19,503 nt of DNA from Erysipelotrichaceae bacterium (GTDB lineage: Bacteria > Bacillota_I > Bacilli_A > Erysipelotrichales > Erysipelotrichaceae): positions 1 to 19,503 of the forward strand of contig CAAGJS010000328.1 in NCBI GenBank assembly GCA_900770275.1, written 5' to 3'. The first letter of the stretch is position 1. Every line of letters starts with the position of its first letter. This document shows, in pieces, positions 1 to 5,848 of the stretch. The position numbers were made by a program, and so were the translations under genes. The notes beneath the pieces were generated by a model. The model made no database searches. It was not told where the DNA came from and was given only the letters and a program-made list of their open reading frames with translations.

Positions 1-2
1 AA

Positions 3-98
3 GAAGCAGTCCGCATTTATATCCAGGAACAGGGTAAACGTGATAATGACGGCTTCCATCGCCCGACAGGCAGAAGAAAGGCGGCTAACCCCGCCTAA
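3..98 (+). CDS. C-terminal tail of an unidentified protein, cut by the left edge
   Basis: An open frame enters from the left edge and stops with TAA at 96-98, giving 31 residues that begin EAVRIYIQEQGK and end in a basic, low-complexity tail (HRPTGRRKAANPA). I do not recognise the family. The tail has no membrane segment. The stop is followed two bases later by a hairpin, which fits the end of a gene. The esterase remnant further right lies in the same reading frame, but two stops (TAA at 96-98 and TAG at 114-116) separate them and the residues here do not look like hydrolase sequence. It may be the end of a real upstream gene or chance open frame. Confidence 0.3.
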   Translation, partial: EAVRIYIQEQGKRDNDGFHRPTGRRKAANPA

Positions 99-99
99 A

Positions 100-119
100 C
101 GTCTATGACGCTATAGACG
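100..119. repeat. Inverted repeat (7-bp arms, 6-nt loop) after the edge frame
   Basis: Arms CGTCTAT (100-106) and ATAGACG (113-119) are perfect complements around the loop GACGCT. The hairpin sits between the stop of the left-edge frame and the first residues of the esterase remnant. It is followed by GGGG rather than a T-run, so it is not a typical intrinsic terminator. It could be a weak terminator, an mRNA 3' stabiliser, or a scar at the junction where the esterase lost its 5' part. Confidence 0.4.
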
Positions 120-374
120 GGGAATGCGCCGCCATTAATTCAAAATACGCCGGAAAATATATCCGCCCTCAGCAAGACCAGAGTCTGGGCATTTGTTGGT
201 ACGGCGGACACAATTGTCGACCCTGACTCTTCGAGAGCGATCATTCAGACGCTGAAGGATCGTGGGGCCGATGCCAGGATTACGGAGCTCGAAGGTGCGA
301 CGCACTTTGATGTGCCTGGTTTGGCCTACAAGGATAACGAACTTATTCAGTGGCTGGTGAGTGGCGGCGATTGA
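117..374 (+). pseudogene. 5'-truncated alpha/beta-hydrolase esterase remnant
   Basis: The frame opens after the TAG at 114-116 and runs to TGA at 372-374 (85 residues) with no ATG and no SD-led start. It reads as the C-terminal end of a phospholipase/carboxylesterase-like alpha/beta hydrolase: a beta strand and acid loop RVWAFVGTADTIVDP, in which the Asp of GTAD or the following DP is the catalytic acid candidate, then an SSRAIIQTLKDRGAD helix, then ITELEGATHFDV with the expected catalytic His, and a closing helix ending near QWL. The nucleophile elbow (GxSxG) and the whole N-terminal core are absent, so this fragment cannot be an active enzyme. A two-way terminator follows 30 bases after the stop. 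Loss of the front part by deletion or insertion is the simplest reading. A frameshift at the left edge of a longer gene is less likely, because the preceding residues do not match a hydrolase. Confidence 0.7.
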
Positions 375-404
375 TCTTCTCATTAGGAAAAGCCAATGGA
401 ATGT

Positions 405-446
405 AAAACGGTGCACAGATCCTGTAACGTCTGTACACCGTTTTTT
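405..446. terminator. Bidirectional rho-independent terminator
   Basis: An imperfect 15-bp stem pairs AAAACGGTGCACAGA (405-419) with TCTGTACACCGTTTT (430-444) around a 10-nt loop, with one C-A mismatch. The plus strand ends in six T residues (441-446) and the minus strand ends in TTTT. It lies between two convergent genes, the esterase remnant (plus) and the DUF2304 gene (minus), so it probably serves both. Confidence 0.8.
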
Positions 447-480
447 CTGTTGACTGATTCTTTTTATTGTTTCTATGGGC

Positions 481-876
481 TCAGGAAGCACGGGAATCAT
501 CGGAAGAAGGTTTCTTTTCCTCATCATCCTTCGTCTTCAGACCGAGGAAGGTTTTATCACGCAACGCCACTTCCTGCGCAAGTTCATTGATCCGGCTTTC
601 CAGCGCGGAGATCTTCAATGAAGAGAAGAAGATCTTCAACAACAGCAGGAAGATGACGATCAGATAGACCATGTTGATGGAGGAGATGAAGCCAAGCTTC
701 CGTGCCAGCGAATAGATGATTTCCGGCCATACACTGATGACGATGAAGAAAATGGCCAGCAGCACCCAGGAGAAACCATCAATCAGCTTCAGCTTTGCCT
801 TGCGGATATTGCGGATAATGAACAGCAGCGTCAGCACCGACGCAAAGATCAGAAGAATACGAAGCGAATAAGGCAT
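481..876 (-). CDS. DUF2304 family small membrane protein
   Basis: The 131-residue product has three hydrophobic segments (about residues 5-22, 34-53 and 65-86), short charged loops (RNIRKAKLK after the first), then a predicted amphipathic or coiled region (ISALESRINELAQEVALRD) and a charged, disordered tail rich in Asp, Glu, Lys and Ser. This is the arrangement of DUF2304 proteins. These proteins usually sit beside a dolichol-phosphate-mannose-synthase-like GT2 enzyme and are thought to help in lipid-linked sugar transfer for envelope glycans, though the biochemical role is not firmly known. The start ATG overlaps the GT2 stop as ATGA, and AGGAGG lies seven bases upstream, so the two genes are almost certainly co-translated. 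The gene ends 35 bases from a strong terminator. Confidence 0.85.
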   Translation of the reverse strand: MPYSLRILLIFASVLTLLFIIRNIRKAKLKLIDGFSWVLLAIFFIVISVWPEIIYSLARKLGFISSINMVYLIVIFLLLLKIFFSSLKISALESRINELAQEVALRDKTFLGLKTKDDEEKKPSSDDSRAS

Positions 877-1571
877 CAGAGTTCCTCCTTTTTACGCACC
901 CACTGCATGAACAGGATGGAAGAAGAAATCCGCGTCATATAGGACACAATTGAAGAAAAATGGAAGTAGCTCTCTCCTGCCCGCCGCGGACGCATCTGAA
1001 CCTGCACTTCTTCAACCTTTGCCCCGCACCGGATGAGAAAGGCAATGGTGTCAGGTTCCGGTTCAAAGTTGATGTATTTGGCAAACCATGCCAATAGCCG
1101 CTTGCCATACAGCCGGAAGCCGGACGTAGAGTCACATATTTTCTTCCCCGTTGTCAGCCGGATGAAGAAGCTGATCAGTGAGTTGCCGGCAGAACGCATG
1201 CCGGGTCCCTTCTTATGTTCAAGATAACGGGAACCGATGACAATATCCGCGTTGGTTTTCTCCATTTCCTCTACCATTGCCGGAAGGTAGCGCGGATCAT
1301 GCTGACCATCCGCATCAAACTGGACGGCACAGTCATAACCGTTGCGATAGGCAAACTTCATCCCCGTACGAAACGCACCGGAAAGGCCGAGGTTCAATGG
1401 CAGCGATATCAGATGGAACCCATGTTCCTTGCAGATACGGGACGTACGATCCGAAGAGCCATCATTGATGACGACGTAATCATACTGAGGGCACACCCGC
1501 TCAAGTTCCGTAACGGTAGAAACAATGTTGTCCTGCTCGTTATAGGCAGGAATAATGACAAGAACTTTCAT
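876..1571 (-). CDS. GT2 family glycosyltransferase, dolichyl-phosphate-mannose-synthase-like
   Basis: The 231-residue protein has a GT-A fold signature. It starts MKVLVIIPAYNEQDNI (nucleotide-binding strand), followed by VVINDGSSDRT, the metal-binding QFDADGQHDP (DxD-type motif), IVIGSRYL, and the acceptor-side DSTSGFRLYG and QMRPRRAGESYF motifs. It lacks the C-terminal membrane helices of larger GT2 enzymes, so the adjacent DUF2304 protein probably provides the membrane anchor. The likely reaction is transfer of a hexose from a nucleotide sugar to a polyprenyl phosphate carrier; the sugar cannot be read from sequence. The frame is open 13 codons further upstream, but I chose this start because AGGAAAGG lies just before it and the family normally begins MxVxVIIPAYNE. 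No strong promoter is visible in the 41 bases between this start and the upstream terminator, so expression may depend on a weak promoter (TAAAAT box) or read-through. Confidence 0.9.
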   Translation of the reverse strand: MKVLVIIPAYNEQDNIVSTVTELERVCPQYDYVVINDGSSDRTSRICKEHGFHLISLPLNLGLSGAFRTGMKFAYRNGYDCAVQFDADGQHDPRYLPAMVEEMEKTNADIVIGSRYLEHKKGPGMRSAGNSLISFFIRLTTGKKICDSTSGFRLYGKRLLAWFAKYINFEPEPDTIAFLIRCGAKVEEVQVQMRPRRAGESYFHFSSIVSYMTRISSSILFMQWVRKKEEL

Positions 1572-1612
1572 AACCTTTCCTATTTTACACATAGCAGGAC
1601 AATAAAACATCC

Positions 1613-1639
1613 GAAAAAAGGTGCCCGCCCGGACACCTC
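1613..1639 (-). terminator. Rho-independent terminator of the 56-residue protein gene
   Basis: On the minus strand the stem AGGTGTCC pairs with GGGCACCT (one G-U pair) around a GGGC loop and is followed directly by six T residues (1614-1619). It sits about 25 bases after the stop of the small gene and just before the GT2 gene, so it separates the two transcription units. Confidence 0.85.
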
Positions 1640-1663
1640 TTATTACCTCAATGGAAACACCGC

Positions 1664-1834
1664 TTATGCGGCTTCGCGCAAAGGCTCGTAGTGATTCATG
1701 ATTCTGACATTGCCAGACTCTTCCTGGGCCTGCAGACGTGCGAAATCATCTGCACTCATAAATTCATGAACCACTGCCGAACCCTTGAGGTAATCGACCA
1801 GTACAATGGTCGTACGCTCAGAATTCTGATACAT
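1664..1834 (-). CDS. Unrecognised 56-residue small protein
   Basis: A short frame, MYQNSERTTIVLVDYLKG at the N-terminus and NHYEPLREAA at the C-terminus, has a good SD (AAAGGTGG, five bases before the ATG), a promoter with near-consensus boxes upstream and a strong terminator downstream. That complete set of signals makes it a real gene despite its size. The sequence is soluble and mildly acidic: a short beta-like stretch (TTIVLVDYL), then VVHEFMSADDFARLQAQEE, which looks helical, then a possible strand (NVRIMNHYEPL). I do not recognise the family. Size and shape would allow a small regulator or a phage- or toxin-related protein, but nothing supports a specific role. It lies just downstream of the type VII-like locus on the same strand, with its own promoter. 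Confidence 0.7.
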   Translation of the reverse strand: MYQNSERTTIVLVDYLKGSAVVHEFMSADDFARLQAQEESGNVRIMNHYEPLREAA

Positions 1835-1852
1835 GTGATCCACCTTTCTATC

Positions 1853-1869
1853 GTCACCTCTTCAGTGAC
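1853..1869 (-). promoter_or_regulatory. Small inverted repeat in the leader of the 56-residue protein gene
   Basis: GTCAC (minus 1869-1865) and GTGAC (1857-1853) pair around the loop TGAAGAG. It lies between the -10 box and the SD, so it is either a short leader hairpin or an operator half-site pair. The five-base arms make a chance origin possible. Confidence 0.3.
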
Positions 1870-1875
1870 AATTGT

Positions 1876-1903
1876 ATTCTAGCATATTCAGACTGCTGTT
1901 CAA
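1876..1903 (-). promoter_or_regulatory. Sigma-A-type promoter of the 56-residue protein gene
   Basis: TTGAAC (-35, 1898-1903) and TAGAAT (-10, 1876-1881) are separated by 16 bases on the minus strand. The -10 box starts 47 bases before the ATG, leaving a leader of about 35 bases with a good SD. It sits downstream of the YukD-like gene, whose end shows no intrinsic terminator. Confidence 0.65.
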
Positions 1904-1950
1904 TGGCTCTATGTGAAGCTTTCATGAAATTTAACAAGCTTATTACAGGA

Positions 1951-2163
1951 TCAATAAACAAGCAGCCGCGTCCCCTCCATCAGCTTCAGCGCATGAACCG
2001 GAAGAAGCGGATCCACAAACAGCTGGCGCTCCAGGTCATATACGCAGCGCACTTCGGATCCAAGCATCTTTACACTTTCCGCAATTGTCGCATTCTCATC
2101 CAGACGGCATTCGAGCCACCTGGCCTCCAACGGAAACACCAGATGTACACGGACCATTGACAA
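1951..2163 (-). CDS. YukD/EsaB-like ubiquitin-fold protein of a type VII secretion locus
   Basis: The 70-residue product starts MSMVRVHLVFPLEARWLECRL and shows the beta-grasp pattern of YukD/EsaB: two early strands, a helix (ATIAESVKMLGS), further strands (VRCVYDLERQLFVD) and a final LMEGTRLLVY strand. In type VIIb systems EsaB/YukD is a small cytoplasmic regulator or accessory factor of secretion. I chose the TTG start because AGGAGG is nine bases before it; the ATG two codons later would be 15 bases from the SD. The gene overlaps the EssC 3' end by 68 bases in another frame, so the SD itself lies inside EssC. The fold call rests on pattern, position next to EssC and size, not on a database hit. 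Confidence 0.65.
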   Translation of the reverse strand: MSMVRVHLVFPLEARWLECRLDENATIAESVKMLGSEVRCVYDLERQLFVDPLLPVHALKLMEGTRLLVY

Positions 2164-5100
2164 GACGAATCACCTCCTTCCGTGTCCCCTGAAACAATAT
2201 TCCTTCATTGTTCCGCAATGACCGATGGCGCTGAATCCGAAAGACAAACTGTTCCTGAAAGCCTTCCCCGACAAACAGGACCGGAAGATCCAGGAGCGCA
2301 GAATCATTGTGTTTCCTTCGCTCAAATTCAGGAAAGGAAAGGAAGAGAAAACAAGGATGCCGAAACAATTCTTTCACGTTGATGAGTTCCTCCTCGTAAC
2401 AAGCAAGAACCAGAAGCCTCTGATTTTTATTCCAGAACACTTTCTCCATGGTTCCCAGAGAATAACCTAAGAGAATGTCTGATTCCCTTTCTTCTGCAAG
2501 GATCGCATCGGGTATCCAGGGCAGAAGACACTTTCCGGAATTCAACTTCCCGATCTCTTCGGATAATGCAAACCGGCATACCATGCCTGCTTCACCAATC
2601 CTCACCAAAGCATCCGGATGTTCCGGCATACGATCCACACTTCCGCCGATCATTCGGATCGCCTGTTCACGATCCTTGCGGCAGAAGGTAATGCGCTCAG
2701 GCATACGGCAGGCAATCGTATGGGGAACGGCTTCAATCGTATCGGTAAAGATGATGACAGCGCAATGATCCGCCTCTCTTCGGATCAGTTCCATGAAACA
2801 GCTGCGCATCCTTTCATCTTCCAGAAATCTTCCTGCTTCATTTACAATCAGCCAGAAGAACCGGGAACGATTCGATCGAACAATTTCAATCATCCTTTCC
2901 ATCCGCTCGACCTCTTCAAAGCCAACGGCCATAAAATCATGCCCGCAAAAAGAAAGGCTGTTCCTGTCATCTTCATCGATTCCCAATTGGACAATGACAT
3001 CCTCTTTCGCCGCATCACGTGAGATGACCACAATGACACTCCGCAGCATTTTTCTTCGCACAGATAGATCAAGGCTCTGCACCAAAGTTCCCTCTTTCTT
3101 CAGGCAGTACCATGGCAGTCGGCAGTGAACGATATCATCCAGTACACCGATTCCAAAGGAAGGACAGTCCAAATCTGACAATGCCACGGATGACGGCGGC
3201 TGTTTCCAGAGCGAGCGGGGATGGAAACCATCGTCTTCTTCCAGGATCTTTTCAAGAACGTGCATGGACTGTACCGATTGCGATTCATTGCCCTGGCGCA
3301 GGGTATTTCTGACGTTCATCTGTTCATCAAGGATCAGGACTTCCTTCGGAAGATTTCCATAAGGTGCGCTGGCGTAGGCTGCCTTTCCTCTTTGAAGCTG
3401 CTGATCACAAAGGAAATAGAACTCCCCCGGCCTTTGTAAGTCAGCCGCATCCGGCTTCGAGAGAACCTCCATACTGTCACCGCGATTCTGCACTTTCAGA
3501 CAGATGCGGAAGCGGCAGTTGGACTGGATCTGTTCATCAATGATGCCGCCGGGTTTCTGGGTGGCAAGCAGTAAGTGCAGTCCCAAAGAGCGGCCGGTCC
3601 TGGCCAATGCCATCAGTTCGCGAAGAAACTCCGGATGTTCCTTTTTGAGCTGAGCAAACTCGTCCACCACGACGACAAGATACGGCAGCACTTCCATGCC
3701 ATAAGCTGCGGCAAGCTTACGGTACATGCGCAGATGGAAGACGGGCTGCTGGCTGAGCCGGCTCAGCTTCTGGAAAGATTCTTCGCGATAGCGGCATTCC
3801 TCTGCCAGCCCGGCCAGCGCCCGTTCCATTTCACCCGTCTGCAGATTATTCAGGGTACAGGCAATATGGCCAGCACGCGTTCCATCCTTTTCCAGCATCT
3901 GCACAAGGCCGCCGCCCTTGAAATCGATCAGCACAAACTGAAGATCCTGCGGAGCGTGTGTCACCATGAGGGAGAGAATGATCGTTAACAGTGCTTCGCT
4001 TTTCCCGGATCCTGTCATGCCCGCAATCAGACCATGGGGACCATGCCCGTCTTCACTAAGATCCAGTACCATTCGTTCGCCTTCGCTGTTCCAGCCGATC
4101 GGTGCCGATAAAAGTGCTGCGTTTCTGCGCATTTTCTGAAGATTCAGATCGGGGAAGAGATCCAGGAATGTTTCCTGGCCGGCTTTTGCTGAAGTTGGGA
4201 CAAACGGCTTCAGCCTTGTCATCCAAAGCCAGGGATCCGTGCTTATCCCATTCAGTGTAAACGCTCTTTCCCGCTCAGCTTCCCTGAGAATCCCAGAATT
4301 GTGATTCATAGTGATCCGAAGGGACGCAGAACGCCTCCCGTGTTCCAATCCATTGTCTTCCAGCCGGATAAGGGTCACATGATCCGCTTTTACATCAATG
4401 CCGTATTCTACCGTACGTACCAGCAGGAATTGTTTTTCCCTGTGGGCAAGAATGCGATCTCTTACCCTGCGCGCATTGGCATCGTTTGCGGCAATGAGGC
4501 GGATCCCATCGACCATAGAATGGGGAACTTCATACAACCACCGGTGCCTGTTGAGCCACGGTAGATCCGCAATCACCGCTACAGCTGCACTTTCGATCGA
4601 AAAGTACCAGCAGTACTGAAGAAGGATTGTCTTCAGAAGGCTGTCGCTGTCCCCTTCTTCGGAAATCACAATTTCCGGATGATCCGGAAGAGAAAGAAGG
4701 ATCGGTGTATCTTCTCTTTCGCGGCACTGGTTCTGCAGGGCCCTGGTCTTAAAGGCAAGCGCATCCCCATGGCGGAAACGGAAAAGCTGCTGAAACTGAA
4801 GATCAAAGGATTCCATGCCTCTGCCAACGCACACCAGCATCCAATCGTGATGACAGGGCATTTTCTGAAATGGCGGGAAGCCGGGATTATTCCCCATAAG
4901 AAAGTGCTCTTCGCTACGCCTGGCATAGGCATCTTCAAACGACATGATTTCCTGATGAAGGCTGGATAAATAGGCAAGATACTGCTCGCAGCGATGATTC
5001 ATCCGCTTCTTCTGCTGGTGCTTCTCATAGAGCCTCTGCAAAGGATGCCACAGCAGCGTACTTACGAGCATCGTTAACGGCAGTAGCAGCGAAGGCATGA

Positions 5101-5848
5101 CCTGAAGGATATTGCGTCCGCTGTCCATCGCCTGCTGAATACTCAAAAGACCGGCGGCACACGAGGCCAGAGCCATTGTCAAAGCCGGCCCCATCTGAAA
5201 GGCAAGCGGATTCATCATCAGATCATTGATTGCCAGCGGCTCTTCCAGTGGAATGACGAGTGTTCTTGAAAACGAAACATTCCTGACTGAAGGAATGACT
5301 GCCTTCACTTCGGGGGCCGGATAATCCGAGGCGGCTGCTGGCAATCCGGGTTCCAGGCGGCAATGAATTGCAGCACCTTTTTGAAGAATAATCCATTCCC
5401 CAAGGATCGAAAACCGAATGCTGGCAAAGGTGAACAGATCATCCGGACAATAATCACAGCTGGCCGTTACCCTTCTTCCGTTTCGGCCCAATGTCCCATC
5501 TTCATGCACGCTGATTTTCTCATTGTCGATACGAATACAGCCTGGCAGAACGCGCCGATCCATCACATACAGATCATCTTCGATGGAGCCGCCGATGTTG
5601 AAACTGTTCTTCCAGCGAAACATTTTCGCTTTTTCAAAGCCATCGTCCATGCCATAAACCGACAGGGAAATATGATCCAAAACAGCCATTGTCATCCCAG
5701 GGTATAAGGGAACCGTTTTCTTCAGAAAGGAAAGACACAGCGGCTGGCTTCCAGTCAAAGAAAACGAAATACCCCCAAAGACAAACGAAGAGGTTTCCGG
5801 ATATCTTAGCTGCAGAACATGTTCACGGCTGGCAAGGAAAAGAATCAT
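2096..5848 (-). CDS. essC: EssC-type FtsK/SpoIIIE ATPase of a type VII secretion-like system
   Basis: This 1250-residue membrane ATPase would drive export of WXG100 substrates. Residues 1-160 have the beta-rich look of the tandem FHA-like domains of EssC. Two hydrophobic helices follow (about 217-236 and 248-267), then a linker with no motifs I can place, then a complete FtsK/SpoIIIE domain D1: Walker A GMTGSGKS (610-617), Walker B VVVVDE (D729, E730), and the family motifs LIDFKGGGL and LARTGRSLGLHLLLATQKP. The regions where D2 (about 885-1085) and D3 (about 1100-1230) belong keep family landmarks (IGVLDD, LIVNEAG around 1003, ILLGYSLGTMEKV) but have no P-loop; the D2 slot reads VIVVISRDAAKED and the D3 slot LLVLACYEEE. 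Staphylococcal EssC is about 1480 residues. The start overlaps the upstream lipoprotein stop as ATGA. The last 20 residues extend past the usual family end and overlap the YukD-like gene. Confidence 0.88.
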   Translation of the reverse strand: MILFLASREHVLQLRYPETSSFVFGGISFSLTGSQPLCLSFLKKTVPLYPGMTMAVLDHISLSVYGMDDGFEKAKMFRWKNSFNIGGSIEDDLYVMDRRVLPGCIRIDNEKISVHEDGTLGRNGRRVTASCDYCPDDLFTFASIRFSILGEWIILQKGAAIHCRLEPGLPAAASDYPAPEVKAVIPSVRNVSFSRTLVIPLEEPLAINDLMMNPLAFQMGPALTMALASCAAGLLSIQQAMDSGRNILQVMPSLLLPLTMLVSTLLWHPLQRLYEKHQQKKRMNHRCEQYLAYLSSLHQEIMSFEDAYARRSEEHFLMGNNPGFPPFQKMPCHHDWMLVCVGRGMESFDLQFQQLFRFRHGDALAFKTRALQNQCREREDTPILLSLPDHPEIVISEEGDSDSLLKTILLQYCWYFSIESAAVAVIADLPWLNRHRWLYEVPHSMVDGIRLIAANDANARRVRDRILAHREKQFLLVRTVEYGIDVKADHVTLIRLEDNGLEHGRRSASLRITMNHNSGILREAERERAFTLNGISTDPWLWMTRLKPFVPTSAKAGQETFLDLFPDLNLQKMRRNAALLSAPIGWNSEGERMVLDLSEDGHGPHGLIAGMTGSGKSEALLTIILSLMVTHAPQDLQFVLIDFKGGGLVQMLEKDGTRAGHIACTLNNLQTGEMERALAGLAEECRYREESFQKLSRLSQQPVFHLRMYRKLAAAYGMEVLPYLVVVVDEFAQLKKEHPEFLRELMALARTGRSLGLHLLLATQKPGGIIDEQIQSNCRFRICLKVQNRGDSMEVLSKPDAADLQRPGEFYFLCDQQLQRGKAAYASAPYGNLPKEVLILDEQMNVRNTLRQGNESQSVQSMHVLEKILEEDDGFHPRSLWKQPPSSVALSDLDCPSFGIGVLDDIVHCRLPWYCLKKEGTLVQSLDLSVRRKMLRSVIVVISRDAAKEDVIVQLGIDEDDRNSLSFCGHDFMAVGFEEVERMERMIEIVRSNRSRFFWLIVNEAGRFLEDERMRSCFMELIRREADHCAVIIFTDTIEAVPHTIACRMPERITFCRKDREQAIRMIGGSVDRMPEHPDALVRIGEAGMVCRFALSEEIGKLNSGKCLLPWIPDAILAEERESDILLGYSLGTMEKVFWNKNQRLLVLACYEEELINVKELFRHPCFLFLSFPEFERRKHNDSALLDLPVLFVGEGFQEQFVFRIQRHRSLRNNEGILFQGTRKEVIRLVNGPCTSGVSVGGQVARMPSG

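Noticed and set aside
1910..1945. Two AAGCTT copies after the YukD-like gene considered as a terminator stem
   Set aside because: AAGCTT is self-complementary so the pairing is weak evidence, the loop is 14 bases, and no T-run follows.
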